Of a stretch of 52,540 bases of DNA, positions 33,018 to 41,959 are shown in pieces. How positions within the stretch are numbered: position 1 is the stretch's first letter; every line of letters starts with the position of its first letter. The DNA comes from Candidatus Thorarchaeota archaeon (GTDB lineage Archaea; Asgardarchaeota; Thorarchaeia; Thorarchaeales; Thorarchaeaceae). The notes beneath the pieces are model-generated. The model worked only from the letters and a program-made list of their open reading frames with translations, was not told where the DNA came from and did not search any database. The translations under genes and the position numbers were made by a program. Location of the stretch: contig SDOA01000013.1 in the NCBI GenBank assembly GCA_004524595.1, positions 1 to 52,540 on the forward strand, given 5' to 3'.

Positions 33018-34517
33018 ATGCTAGACCTTTTTGAATCTCTGCCCGAATCGATGCTTCACTTGTTAGAAGAAGCAGCTGAAATTACCAAGAAAGCAAAGAA
33101 GGTCATGGCTTTCTCACATATTGATGCTGATGGCATAACAGCTCTTGCAATCATCATAAAGACGCTTGAGAGAGAAGGGAAGGAGTTTGATTGGAAAAAC
33201 ATTCACCAGATCAACTCAGAGTCGATACTAGAGATAAGAACCAAGATTAGTGAATATCAACCGGACCTTGTAATCTTTACAGATTTTGGAACTGGCCAAA
33301 TAGACTTGATTCGCGAATTTGTGATACCTATTCAAGGAGTTAATCATGTTATTATCCTGGACCATCACCTACCTCAAGAAGAAAGCCCAGATGATGCAAA
33401 GACGTATTCAAATACTCGATTAATTGAGATTAATCCATGCCAACATGATATCAGTGGTAGCTATGAACTCTCAGGTGCAGGGGTGGCATTTTTATTTGCA
33501 CTGTCTTCATCCAAAGAAAACATTGATCTGACAGAATTAGCAATTGTTGGTGCAACGGGAGACCTTCAGGACTATTATGGAAAGGGATTCACTGGTATTA
33601 ACGCAGATATCGTAAGACTTGGTGAAGAGATCGGGTATCTGAAAATAACAAGAGATCTCACATTCTTTGGAATCAACACCCGTCCATTGCCATATTTACT
33701 TCAATATGCTACTGATCCTTACCTTCCAGGACTGACAGGTGATGAAGCAGCATGTTATAGCTTTTTTGAACAGCTAAGAATAGAAATGAAAGATAATGAT
33801 GAATGGAGAACATGGATTGATTTAGAACCCAACGAAAAACAAGTCGTTATTCAGAGACTGATACAATATGTGTTTGAAACGTATAATGATCCAAAGATAG
33901 CAAAAGGACTGGTTGGCGATGTGATATTACTTCCTCATCGTCCAGAAAAGACAGAGATGCGTAGTGCAAAAGAATTTTCGACACTTCTCAATGCCTGTGG
34001 GAGAAATCGAAGACCAGAGGTCGGTGTGAAAATATGTCTCGCCGATCCAGAGTCGATTCTCCAAGGTCGTTATCTCCTTCAACAACATAGGGCAAATCTG
34101 GCAATGGCTCTACGACGGCTGGAGACCAATGGATTTCAGACAATGGAAGGACTATATCTTGTCAATGATCCTGAAACACCAGACACGATAATTGGCATAG
34201 TGATAGGAATGGCTCAAGGAGCACGGATTATACCTATTGATAGACCAATAGTAGGTCTGAGTACACAGACACATAACGATAGCCCATTAGTGAAGCTATC
34301 CGGGAGAGCACACAAACATCTTGTTAAGCGAGGAGTTAATCTCAAAGAAACTTTCGTATCAGTCGCGGAGAGAATGAACGAATCTTATGGAATTCTGGTA
34401 GCAGAAGCAGGAGGACATCCGATGGCTGCGGGAGCCTTTATCCATAAGGACCATGTCGAGGAGTTCTTACACCATTCTTCTAAACATATGGCAAGTATTC
34501 TTGCAAAGAGCGATTAA
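33018..34517 (+). CDS. Archaeal RecJ/Cdc45-like DHH-DHHA1 nuclease
   Basis: 499 residues. The DHH domain shows FSHIDADGITA near 33-43 (motif I), VIFTDFG near 84 (motif II), ILDHHLPQEE near 112 (motif III, the DHH) and IVGATGDLQDYYG near 176 (motif IV), so the metal-binding acids appear intact. The DHHA1 domain carries AEAGGHPMAAGAFIH near 465, the GGH substrate-binding motif. Archaeal homologues degrade single-stranded DNA or RNA from an end and some associate with GINS in the replisome as Cdc45 counterparts. The gene is single and nearly leaderless. Confidence 0.88.
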   Translation: MLDLFESLPESMLHLLEEAAEITKKAKKVMAFSHIDADGITALAIIIKTLEREGKEFDWKNIHQINSESILEIRTKISEYQPDLVIFTDFGTGQIDLIREFVIPIQGVNHVIILDHHLPQEESPDDAKTYSNTRLIEINPCQHDISGSYELSGAGVAFLFALSSSKENIDLTELAIVGATGDLQDYYGKGFTGINADIVRLGEEIGYLKITRDLTFFGINTRPLPYLLQYATDPYLPGLTGDEAACYSFFEQLRIEMKDNDEWRTWIDLEPNEKQVVIQRLIQYVFETYNDPKIAKGLVGDVILLPHRPEKTEMRSAKEFSTLLNACGRNRRPEVGVKICLADPESILQGRYLLQQHRANLAMALRRLETNGFQTMEGLYLVNDPETPDTIIGIVIGMAQGARIIPIDRPIVGLSTQTHNDSPLVKLSGRAHKHLVKRGVNLKETFVSVAERMNESYGILVAEAGGHPMAAGAFIHKDHVEEFLHHSSKHMASILAKSD

Positions 34518-34546
34518 AAATGAATAATGGGGGAGAAGACCCCCAT
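34516..34546 (-). terminator. Hairpin plus T-tract terminator
   Basis: Perfect 7-bp GC-rich stem, ATGGGGG (34527-34533) and CCCCCAT (34540-34546), loop AGAAGA. On the minus strand it starts 20 bases after the membrane-protein stop at 34567 and runs into TATTCATTTTTAATC. It sits between convergent genes. Confidence 0.7.
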
Positions 34547-34566
34547 GATTTGAAACATACGTTGTT

Positions 34567-35037
34567 CTAATAATCTTCCGCAGTCAATGAAGCTCCAATG
34601 ATTCCAGGAATGAATAACAGACCAAATGCTACACCTAGATCAATTAACATCGTTCTTGCTATTGCGAGCATTGCATCGAAGTCTGTGATTCCACCGAGGC
34701 TATTCAGAACGAAATATCCAAGGAAGAAGAGGACTAGAGCGATGACTGAAACAAAGAGCATTCGAATTCCACTCTTGGAAATCAAACCAGCAACAAAACC
34801 TCCAACGCCTAAAGCAACTAATGGAGAGTAGATGGGAGTTGCGCCAGTTGCAGCACTATAAGGTACAAGTAAAACGCCAAATAGCACTGCACCTCTAGTT
34901 GCGAGAGCATCACTGATGTCAGGGGAATTAATGATTTCAGTCTGAATGGTCTCCCAGGACAATTGGAGGACCTGAAAAGCACCAATCAGAACTGCTATGA
35001 CCAACGCGATTAGAAGTGCCATTAAAGTTCGGAACAT
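34567..35037 (-). CDS. Four-helix membrane protein, unknown
   Basis: 156 residues, ATG start. Hydrophobic segments lie at about 3-25, 47-66, 70-90 and 92-115, with a further one near 135-150. No motif identifies a family. The small size, Gly/Ala content and the hairpin terminator are like the other small membrane proteins in this window. Confidence 0.6.
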   Translation of the reverse strand: MFRTLMALLIALVIAVLIGAFQVLQLSWETIQTEIINSPDISDALATRGAVLFGVLLVPYSAATGATPIYSPLVALGVGGFVAGLISKSGIRMLFVSVIALVLFFLGYFVLNSLGGITDFDAMLAIARTMLIDLGVAFGLLFIPGIIGASLTAEDY

Positions 35038-35128
35038 TGAAATCTACACATCCTTTTATCGAAGGAATAATATTTGTATAATATTCAGAACGGAGATTCT
35101 TATATGTCTTAGCAATTTGAGAAGAAAA

Positions 35129-35584
35129 TTATCTCTTACTAAGATACATGATATGCATAATCTGGGTATGGGCGGATTTGATTAGGTCGATGATTCTCTG
35201 ATTTGCAGTGTCAGAAGGTAGATTATCTGGATGAAACCATCCAACCTCACCTGTTTTCGTTTCAGGTCTTGTAGATTCAGTAGTTGCTCTTGCTAGATAG
35301 TGATTTAGGATGAAGTGATATTCAACATCGCCATTTTCGTCTTTTGTGATAAGATCTACAGTATCGATAAAATCTATGATTTCACACTCAATCCCAGTCT
35401 CTTCTAGCACCTCCCGTTTGATAGCTTCCTGTTGGGTCTCTCCAAGTTCAACACCGCCACCAGGTATGCTCCAAAGACCCTTACCTGGATCCTTATCTCG
35501 TCTGGCTAGGAGAACACCTTTCGAACCAACAACGATTGCACCAACTCCTGGAATTGGAAGAGAGGGATATTGCCGACCAGCCAT
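35129..35584 (-). CDS. Nudix hydrolase
   Basis: 151 residues from the ATG at 35584, chosen because GGTGA lies five bases upstream; in-frame GTG codons precede it. The Nudix box is complete: a GGGVELGETQQEA segment followed by KREVLEETGIE, with the REVLEE metal-binding core. GVLLARRDKDPGKGLWSIPGGG ahead of it is typical of ADP-ribose or (d)NTP pyrophosphatases. The substrate is not known. It lies 15 bases downstream of the TPR/zinc-ribbon gene and is probably cotranscribed with it. Confidence 0.9.
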   Translation of the reverse strand: MAGRQYPSLPIPGVGAIVVGSKGVLLARRDKDPGKGLWSIPGGGVELGETQQEAIKREVLEETGIECEIIDFIDTVDLITKDENGDVEYHFILNHYLARATTESTRPETKTGEVGWFHPDNLPSDTANQRIIDLIKSAHTQIMHIMYLSKR

Positions 35585-35599
35585 TATTATCACCACACA

Positions 35600-36760
35600 C
35601 TAATTTGTAGCGAAATTGTCAGGAATAGTAATTCTAGCGTTGCATCTAACGCAAATTCGTTCAGTTTCCAAGTCAAATCCCTTTGAGTCGTCATAGGGGA
35701 GTCTTACAACGTTTTCGCAGTCTTGACATTGAATCTTGACATAACCTCTAAGTTCAAAGACACGTTTCCAGGCTATTATTGATAATTCTTTTTCTCCCCT
35801 TCTGTGATATTCTGACGCAAGAACGACCCAAGGGGCTGCAGCGTTCTTATCGGATTTTGCCCATTGCTTAAGACAATCGAGGTATTCATTACACATACCA
35901 AGGTGAGAATAGGCTCCACAGAGACCTCTCCATGACTCCGAGTCCTTTCCAAGCTCCATCTCAGCACGACTGAGGTATTCTCGAAATGATTTCTCGTCTT
36001 TTAATCTCTTAGAGATCACAGCTAGTCTTGCAAGAGCTTCAATATTGATTGGATCCTTATCCAAGACTTTGCCAAAACAATCCAGAGCAGTCTCAAATTC
36101 GCTAGATTGAAAACAAAGCTCCCCAAGTAGTATCAGAGAGCGGTAATCATCTGCATCAATGTTGTTTGCATGCTTAACAAAAGGAACTGCTTCATGAACC
36201 CGTTTTTGAAGAAGGAGAATATAAGCATAGTTGGAAATGCAAGTCATAAGATTAGGTTCAATTTGGTGGAGTTTTGATAATTGCTCTGTTGCCAATGTAA
36301 AATCACCAAGTCGATAAGCGACTAAGGAGTGAAGGAAGAGCAGGTTTATTTCATCAGGGAACTTCTTTAATGCATTCTCTATGACTGTGAGTGCCTGACG
36401 GTATTCACATCTCTGAAACAGAATCCGTGCAAGATCTATCCATGGTTCAGGTTCTGATGGATCTAAGTGTAACGCTTCTCGAAGATGATCTTCTGCTTCC
36501 ACTAATTTGCCAAGAGCCCAAAGAGCTCTTCCAAGGAACAGCTCTACGACACAGTGTTGTTCTACTTGTTCATCAGCTAGTTGGAGGACCTTGACAGCCT
36601 TCTCAGGCATTTCTGCCTGAACATATGCCATGCCTAGAATTACCAACGCATCAACATTTTCTTCATCACTTTCTACAAGTGGTTCTAAGACAGTAATCGC
36701 GTCATTGGGTCTACCCTCTTCCAGTGCAATCTTTGCAAGCTCGAGGACCTTATCAGGCAC
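35600..36760 (-). CDS. TPR repeat protein with C-terminal zinc ribbon
   Basis: 386 residues made of about nine tetratricopeptide repeats from residue 2 to about 335 (for example LVILGMAYVQAEMPEKAVKVL and PWIDLARILFQRCEYRQALTVI), ending in a zinc ribbon (CQDC near 350 and CVRCNARITIP near 374). TPR arrays form superhelical binding platforms; the zinc ribbon may add a nucleic-acid or protein contact. The partner is unknown. Operon with the Nudix gene. Confidence 0.85.
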   Translation of the reverse strand: MPDKVLELAKIALEEGRPNDAITVLEPLVESDEENVDALVILGMAYVQAEMPEKAVKVLQLADEQVEQHCVVELFLGRALWALGKLVEAEDHLREALHLDPSEPEPWIDLARILFQRCEYRQALTVIENALKKFPDEINLLFLHSLVAYRLGDFTLATEQLSKLHQIEPNLMTCISNYAYILLLQKRVHEAVPFVKHANNIDADDYRSLILLGELCFQSSEFETALDCFGKVLDKDPINIEALARLAVISKRLKDEKSFREYLSRAEMELGKDSESWRGLCGAYSHLGMCNEYLDCLKQWAKSDKNAAAPWVVLASEYHRRGEKELSIIAWKRVFELRGYVKIQCQDCENVVRLPYDDSKGFDLETERICVRCNARITIPDNFATN

Positions 36761-36833
36761 GATTTACTGACTTCCTTTTCATTATCCAAGATGCATGAAA
36801 CATCTTTTCTGGCGATTTGAAAACCACAATCTT

Positions 36834-36842
36834 AGTTATAAG
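36834..36842 (+). promoter_or_regulatory. TATA-box promoter of the PRMT-like gene
   Basis: AGTTATAAG lies 25-33 bases before the ATG at 36867, so the transcript is expected to be nearly leaderless. Confidence 0.45.
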
Positions 36843-36866
36843 TAGACATTGATAGGGGAAAAAACA

Positions 36867-37703
36867 ATGTCAAATCGAGAATATGCTACTCCATTTTCAA
36901 TCTTGCATGCTGCAAGTTTACTCAGTCATAAACGAAGAATCATGAAATTTGACAGAGCACTAGAGAGAGTAGTAAAACAAGATGATTATGTGATAGATAT
37001 TGGTACCGGTAGTGGTATCTTAGCAATACTTGCTGCAAAGAGGGGGGGTAGAGTGACAGCCATCGAAATTAACGTCGAGTCGTTAAAATATGCACAAAAA
37101 GCAGCTGAGTTAAATGACGTTGATAATCGTGTTGAATTTATCTGTGAACACTTCTCCGAGTATGTACCAAGTGAGCGAGCCGATGTTGTTATCTGTGAGA
37201 TGCTCTCTTCGATGATGCTAATAGAGCAGCAAATACCAGCATCAAGTCATGCCATTGAGAACTTCTTAAAACCAGCTGGTAAAATACTTCCGGAAACAGT
37301 AAGTGTCTTTCTTGCTCCAGTTCAGAATGACATTCTTTGGAGAAGGTTCGAGATCCTAGGGCTTCTGTTTCCAAGATTGCCCCAGACTGCTGAGCAGGGA
37401 CAGTGTAGAGATCTATCAGACCTTCAAGAAATAGCTCATTTCGATTTAACAAGAACCAACAGAAATGTCATTGTAGAAAAAACACTATCATTTACAATCG
37501 TTGATGATGGAATTGCACATGGATTGGTAGGTATGTTTGAAGCAAGATTGTGTGATGAAATTGTTCTTAATATGGAGGATGGATGGAAAGAGCTCTTTGT
37601 TCCGTTTGAAAGACCAGTAAATGTCACTAAAGGGGATTGTCTCCAAGTTGAGATTTCATATTGCCCAGGAAAATTTGACACATTGAATATCGAGGTTCGA
37701 TAA
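36867..37703 (+). CDS. Protein arginine methyltransferase (PRMT)-like enzyme
   Basis: 278 residues from the ATG at 36867; the in-frame TTG at 36849 is less likely. SAM-binding motif I is VIDIGTGSGILAI at 42-54 and the post-I acid is Glu67. The diagnostic feature is CEMLSSMMLIE at 110-120: two glutamates (Glu111, Glu120) spaced exactly as in the double-E loop SEWMGYCLxYE of eukaryotic PRMTs, which holds the arginine guanidinium. Downstream there is a beta-barrel-like half, and WKELFVPFERPVNVTKGD (Trp240) aligns with the THW loop region of PRMT1, with Asp-Gly replacing Thr-His. The dimerisation arm looks short. Type of methylation and substrate are unknown. Confidence 0.7.
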   Translation: MSNREYATPFSILHAASLLSHKRRIMKFDRALERVVKQDDYVIDIGTGSGILAILAAKRGGRVTAIEINVESLKYAQKAAELNDVDNRVEFICEHFSEYVPSERADVVICEMLSSMMLIEQQIPASSHAIENFLKPAGKILPETVSVFLAPVQNDILWRRFEILGLLFPRLPQTAEQGQCRDLSDLQEIAHFDLTRTNRNVIVEKTLSFTIVDDGIAHGLVGMFEARLCDEIVLNMEDGWKELFVPFERPVNVTKGDCLQVEISYCPGKFDTLNIEVR

Positions 37704-37828
37704 GTCATCCTTTTCTTTAATTGAAACATGTTGATAATCATTAATTTACTGCAGACAAGAGACCGTTATCATTAAGGGGCACACTTTTATCATTGTCAAT
37801 CAGAGGAAAAACATGGTGGCTGAATATC

Positions 37829-38494
37829 ATGGAACTTAAGGGTCCTCTATGTTATGTACTTGACTTTGATGATATCTATCACTATGCGTATCAGACTGCT
37901 CAAAAGGTGAAGGAATCTGGTTGGCGTCCAGATGTAATCGTTGGAATAGCTCGAGGTGGGTGGGTTCATGCAAGGATTGCCTGTGACCTGTTGGGAGTCA
38001 AAGAGCTCTATTCTGTTAAGATAGACCATTGGGGTGTTACAGCAACAAAAGATGGTAAGGCGAAACTTACCTGTCCTCTGACTGCTGATGTGGCTGATAA
38101 AAAAGTCCTTGTCATTGATGATATTACAGATACAGGGGAGAGTCTAACCATGGCTGTGGAGCATGTCAAGGACTGTGGGCCTTCAGAAGTGAAAAGTGCT
38201 ACATTAATGCATATTGCGGGTTCAAATTTTGTTCCAGACTACTTTGGTGTAGAAGTGTCCTGGGCATGGGAGATATGGCCTTGGAATTTCTACGAGGACC
38301 TGACCTCACTTATCACGAAGATCTTCGAAGAAGAAAAAGTGACTGAATTAAGCACGGCTGAACTGAAAAAGCATCTTCGAGAATACAATAATATTGTCTT
38401 GGCAGACGATCAATTATCCAAGATTAAAGCGCACATGGGATACCTTGGTAAGATCGTGTATCCGCTAGATAAGGCATGGAAGGTCAAAAAATAG
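37829..38494 (+). CDS. Type I phosphoribosyltransferase (purine PRTase-like, COG2236)
   Basis: 221 residues from the ATG at 37829; an in-frame TTG at 37793 is an alternative. The PRPP-binding loop reads VLVIDDITDTGESL near residues 93-106, with an early VIVGIARGGWVHAR P-loop-like segment near 36. A C-terminal extension of about 60 residues is helical. The family transfers a ribose phosphate from PRPP to a purine base (xanthine/guanine/hypoxanthine). The MTA phosphorylase gene follows after 13 bases, so the base released by that enzyme may be the substrate; this is inference. Confidence 0.85.
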   Translation: MELKGPLCYVLDFDDIYHYAYQTAQKVKESGWRPDVIVGIARGGWVHARIACDLLGVKELYSVKIDHWGVTATKDGKAKLTCPLTADVADKKVLVIDDITDTGESLTMAVEHVKDCGPSEVKSATLMHIAGSNFVPDYFGVEVSWAWEIWPWNFYEDLTSLITKIFEEEKVTELSTAELKKHLREYNNIVLADDQLSKIKAHMGYLGKIVYPLDKAWKVKK

Positions 38495-38507
38495 GATGTG
38501 ATGAAGC

Positions 38508-39368
38508 TTGGCGTTTGAGGTGAATCTATCAATTGTTCCAGTAGACAGAAATCAGATGAAGGAATTGCAAGACCTCCTTCCAATCGAGATTGGGATGTTT
38601 GGTGGAAGCGGTAACTATGACTCCAAAGTGATTGAGAGTCCAATCGAAGCGAAGGTATTCACGCCCTATGGGGCAGCATCAGATAATTTTATTCTTGGAA
38701 CTGTAAAGGGACGTTCGTTTGCGTTTTTAGCAAGACACGATCGTGGGCACTCAATTCCACCGCATGCCATTAATTATCGAGCCAATATTTGGGGAATGAA
38801 AGCACTTGGCGTAAAACGTCTTATCAGCCCAGCAGCTGCTGGAAGTCTTCAGCCTGAAAGGATCAAGCTCGGTGAGTTTGTGATTGCAGACCAGTTATTT
38901 GACAGAACATTTGGTGTAAGGAAAGATACCTTCTTTGAAGGAGGACCAATTGCGCACCTATCTTTTGCTGAACCTTTCTGCCCAGAGCTAAGGAGGGTTG
39001 CAGCTGAAACAGCAGAAAAGATCGGGTATAAGGTCCATGAGAAGGGAACTTATGTCTGCATAAATGGTCCACGATTTTCGACGAGAGCAGAATCCATGTT
39101 CTATCATAATCAGGGATGGGATGTTATTGGCATGACAGCGTATCCAGAAGCGGCTCTTGCACGAGAGGCAGGTATCTGCTTTGTAAATATTAGTATGCCA
39201 ACAGACTACGATGTACATGCTGAAGAAGTTGTCACACATGAGCTTGTCTTGAAGACAATGTCCCAGAATGTTGAGAGAGTTCGAAAACTCACCTTTGAGA
39301 TGATTTCTCATATTCCAAAAGATGCTGGTTGTGATTGCCAGACAGCGATGCAGCATGGTCTATTCTGA
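38508..39368 (+). CDS. mtnP: S-methyl-5'-thioadenosine phosphorylase
   Basis: 286 residues, TTG start; GTG 38520 or ATG 38556 are alternatives because family members usually begin close to the IGMFGGSGNYD motif near residue 28. Phosphate- and base-binding motifs are present: FLARHDRGHSIPPHAINYRANIW near 73, ISPAAAGSLQP near 107, GTYVCINGPRFSTRAESMFY near 183 and VIGMTAYPEAALARE near 208, the pattern of the MTAP branch of the nucleoside phosphorylase family. The enzyme splits methylthioadenosine, a polyamine and SAM by-product, into adenine and methylthioribose-1-phosphate. Operon with the phosphoribosyltransferase. Confidence 0.92.
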   Translation: MAFEVNLSIVPVDRNQMKELQDLLPIEIGMFGGSGNYDSKVIESPIEAKVFTPYGAASDNFILGTVKGRSFAFLARHDRGHSIPPHAINYRANIWGMKALGVKRLISPAAAGSLQPERIKLGEFVIADQLFDRTFGVRKDTFFEGGPIAHLSFAEPFCPELRRVAAETAEKIGYKVHEKGTYVCINGPRFSTRAESMFYHNQGWDVIGMTAYPEAALAREAGICFVNISMPTDYDVHAEEVVTHELVLKTMSQNVERVRKLTFEMISHIPKDAGCDCQTAMQHGLF

Positions 39369-39420
39369 GAATCAGAATGATCTTGGTATGGGTATATTGA
39401 AATAGAGTAGGTGATATTCT

Positions 39421-40218
39421 TTGAAACTAGCAATTGGACAATTAGAACCTCAGGTTGGCCATATTGAAGAGAATCTCAGTCATATTATAAAGATACTAGA
39501 TGAAGCTGAAAGAGCAAGTGCTGAAGTTCTCGTACTTCCAGAATTATGTAATTCAGGATATGTGTTCAAGAATAAGGAAGAAGCGATACAGTCATCAGAG
39601 GTCATTCCTGAAGGACCAATGTGTACAGAACTCTGCTATTGGTCATCGAAAGACAGACTGGTAGTTGCGGGAATCTGTGAGAAGGCAGAAGATGGGCTCT
39701 ATAATTCTGCTGTTGCATTTGGTAATGGAAGGCATATTACGACATATCGTAAGGCACACCTCTTCTTACATGAGAATAGTTGGTTTCTTCAGGGAATGGC
39801 TGAACCACCTGTCTTTCACTTTAAGAGTGGAAGATTTGGCATCATGATTTGTTTTGATTGGGCATTCCCTGAGATGGCAAGAATTCTCGCTTTGAAGAAG
39901 GCTCAGGTAGTTCTTCACCCTGCGAATCTAGTACTCCCTTATTGCCAAGATGCGATGATTACAAGATCAATTGAAAATAAGGTGTTCACAGCGACAGCAA
40001 ATCGAGTTGGGAATGAGAGAGGTACCACATTCTCAGGAGCTTCTCAAATCACTGATCCTTTTGGACATAGACTGGTCCAGATGTCTTCTGAAGAGATTGG
40101 AGTTCGAGTGATTGAAATTGACCCAACAAAAGCTGATAACAAGGCAATCACAGAACGAAATGATGTCCTTGAAGATCGACGACCAAATTTGTATAAACGT
40201 CTCATTCAGGACGATTGA
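39421..40218 (+). CDS. Nitrilase superfamily (carbon-nitrogen) hydrolase
   Basis: 265 residues, TTG start with AGGTGA six bases upstream. The Glu-Lys-Cys catalytic triad is visible: VLPELCNSGY near 38 (Glu), TYRKAHLF near 104 (Lys) and IMICFDWAFPE near 141 (Cys). This matches omega-amidase/Nit-like and carbamoylputrescine amidase-like members. The specific amide substrate is not predictable. Its place after MTA phosphorylase may link it to methionine or polyamine turnover. The end overlaps the convergent MazG-like gene by 17 bases. Confidence 0.88.
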   Translation: MKLAIGQLEPQVGHIEENLSHIIKILDEAERASAEVLVLPELCNSGYVFKNKEEAIQSSEVIPEGPMCTELCYWSSKDRLVVAGICEKAEDGLYNSAVAFGNGRHITTYRKAHLFLHENSWFLQGMAEPPVFHFKSGRFGIMICFDWAFPEMARILALKKAQVVLHPANLVLPYCQDAMITRSIENKVFTATANRVGNERGTTFSGASQITDPFGHRLVQMSSEEIGVRVIEIDPTKADNKAITERNDVLEDRRPNLYKRLIQDD

Positions 40219-40573
40219 ATCGGCTTGGTGCCTTCCCGGTCCAGTAATCAACAGGATACTTTTCACGGTTCTGCTTCATCTTTTCTAATATCGCCCTAGT
40301 GGGATTAATTCCAGAAGTTTCTGCAACTCGGAGGATATAGACCAATACATCAGCGATCTCAGATGCAAGAGCTTCTCGGAATTTCACATCTTTAAGAGCC
40401 TCTTCCACGTCTGATTTGCTCTTCCATTGAAAGAGTTCGAGTAGCTCGCCAGCTTCAATTGAGGCAGATATTGCTAAGTTTAGTGGATGATTATATTGTT
40501 CCCAATTACGTTCATTTACAAACTCACGGATGATGTCCATCAATTCTTCCAAAGTGTGAGATTGGTCATCCAT
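40202..40573 (-). CDS. MazG-like / dCTP pyrophosphatase-type NTP pyrophosphohydrolase
   Basis: 123 residues. The all-alpha MazG-like signature is complete: EAGELLELFQW near 37-47 and EIADVLVYILRVA near 72-84, giving the four metal-binding acids (ExxE and ExxD). Length and sequence fit the RS21-C6/XTP3TPA (dCTPase) group, which hydrolyses non-canonical or excess nucleoside triphosphates to monophosphates. It follows the upstream membrane-protein gene after 15 bases, and its 3' end overlaps the nitrilase gene on the other strand. Confidence 0.88.
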   Translation of the reverse strand: MDDQSHTLEELMDIIREFVNERNWEQYNHPLNLAISASIEAGELLELFQWKSKSDVEEALKDVKFREALASEIADVLVYILRVAETSGINPTRAILEKMKQNREKYPVDYWTGKAPSRFNRPE

Positions 40574-40588
40574 TACTCACACCTCATG

Positions 40589-41155
40589 TTACTTCCTGTC
40601 AGGATCTAGGCTTCTCTGAACTAACCAGAGAGTGTACATAGTAAAGATCACTAGCATGAAGCACAAGGGAAGAATCGGAGTTTCAATTGCAGGGAACAAA
40701 CCTACACCGTTTAACATCCAGCTAATGGAGTCCATGATGCCGACAGCAACGCTAGCAATGACAACTATAATATTTGTAGGCCCAGCCCATCTCAGACGAT
40801 GGGTACCTGCACGATGCCATGTCATCAATGATAAGACAATAGCAACCAATCCAAATACAATGAGGAAATAATCAGCCAGAATGAAATATCGATGGGGATT
40901 CCATATCGCAGGAGGCGTGAGTAAGACCAGTCCAAGACCAATCACAGTAATTAGAAACACGATGGGAGGCCATGGATCTTTCATGAAGATTGCTAAACGA
41001 CTAATACTTGGTTCATAAGATCGTACTTCTTCAAGTTCACTGATGCCTTCATCATCGTCTGCCTCTTCATCATCTTCTACATCTTCATCAGGAAAAGTAT
41101 CATCTTCGAAATCTTCGTCATCATCTTCAAAGAAAGTATTATCGTCTTTATTCAT
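40589..41155 (-). CDS. Membrane protein with acidic N-terminal tail
   Basis: 188 residues, ATG start. Residues 5-45 are an extreme acidic stretch of Asp and Glu (mostly GAT/GAC/GAA codons) and no positive charge. Four transmembrane helices follow (about 60-80, 90-115, 125-145, 155-180). Such acidic tails are typically cytoplasmic and interact with basic partners; function unknown. It is followed 15 bases later by the MazG-like gene, likely in one transcript. Confidence 0.7.
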   Translation of the reverse strand: MNKDDNTFFEDDDEDFEDDTFPDEDVEDDEEADDDEGISELEEVRSYEPSISRLAIFMKDPWPPIVFLITVIGLGLVLLTPPAIWNPHRYFILADYFLIVFGLVAIVLSLMTWHRAGTHRLRWAGPTNIIVVIASVAVGIMDSISWMLNGVGLFPAIETPILPLCFMLVIFTMYTLWLVQRSLDPDRK

Positions 41156-41308
41156 TCAAGTTTCCTCACGTTACGAGTGTATTGGAGAGAAACTGGCCTC
41201 GTTAAAATCCTTATTGTCTGAAAAAAAGAAGGATTTCATAGATTAAAATGAGGTATTTCTATATTCAACAGGAGAATAATTAAAACAGATTTTATTGCAA
41301 AACAAAAC

Positions 41309-41902
41309 ATGTCTCTAGAAGGGCTGACAGCTGAGCAGTTGATCAGTAAAGCAAGATCTCTACGAATGCAAGGGAATAACAAAAGGGCAATTGAAGCATA
41401 TCAACAAGCAATATCCCTTCAGCCTGAGAACCTGAATATCTTAAACGAGATGGGCCTAGCGTATATTCACATTGGAGAACAGAGTGAAGCAATCATTGCG
41501 TTTGATTTAGCAATCAGTATAGATCCAAAGGACCACAGAGGACACTCTAACAAGGCAGAAGCATACTTGACTACTGGTTCTTTTGATGAAGCTGATAGCG
41601 CAGCATCTGCAGGTCTTCAATATAATCCTACTAATGCAGATCTTTGGATCAAAAAAGCAAGAGCACTAGAGAGTCTGCTAAAGATACAGGAAGCTGTTAA
41701 TGCATATAATGAAGCATTGAAGTATGAATCTGGAAACCCGGAAACATGGAAGGCGTTGGCATTATGTCTCGATGCTCAAGAGAAATGGTCGGAAGTATCA
41801 AGGGCATATAGAATTGCAGCAAGTCTACACGAAAAGCGTGGCGAGAGGCAGGATGCAGATAGTTGTATGAAATTTGCTCAGATGGCTGAAAATTCAGAGT
41901 GA
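41309..41902 (+). CDS. TPR repeat protein
   Basis: 197 residues composed of about five tetratricopeptide repeats, each with the W/L-G-Y-A-F-A-P pattern (for example AIEAYQQAISLQPENLNILNEMG and AIIAFDLAISIDPKDHRGHSNKA). It starts at ATG with a preceding A-rich leader. No extra catalytic domain. Expected to be a protein-binding scaffold; partner unknown. Confidence 0.85.
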   Translation: MSLEGLTAEQLISKARSLRMQGNNKRAIEAYQQAISLQPENLNILNEMGLAYIHIGEQSEAIIAFDLAISIDPKDHRGHSNKAEAYLTTGSFDEADSAASAGLQYNPTNADLWIKKARALESLLKIQEAVNAYNEALKYESGNPETWKALALCLDAQEKWSEVSRAYRIAASLHEKRGERQDADSCMKFAQMAENSE

Positions 41903-41930
41903 AAAAAAGAGAATAGCCCCTTATTGGGGC
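41903..41930 (-). terminator. Hairpin plus T-tract terminator
   Basis: A 5-bp GC stem, GCCCC (41916-41920) and GGGGC (41926-41930), loop TTATT. On the minus strand it is 29 bases past the stop of the phospholipase D-like gene and is followed by ATTCTCTTTTTTTCAC. Short stem, so moderate confidence. Confidence 0.55.
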
Positions 41931-41959
41931 CAAACTGTTTCTTATCGTTATTGGATCTC

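Noticed and set aside
39362..39378. Palindrome ATTCTGA-GAA-TCAGAAT at the end of mtnP as a terminator
   Set aside because: It overlaps the stop codon and has no T-tract on either side; termination is not supported.
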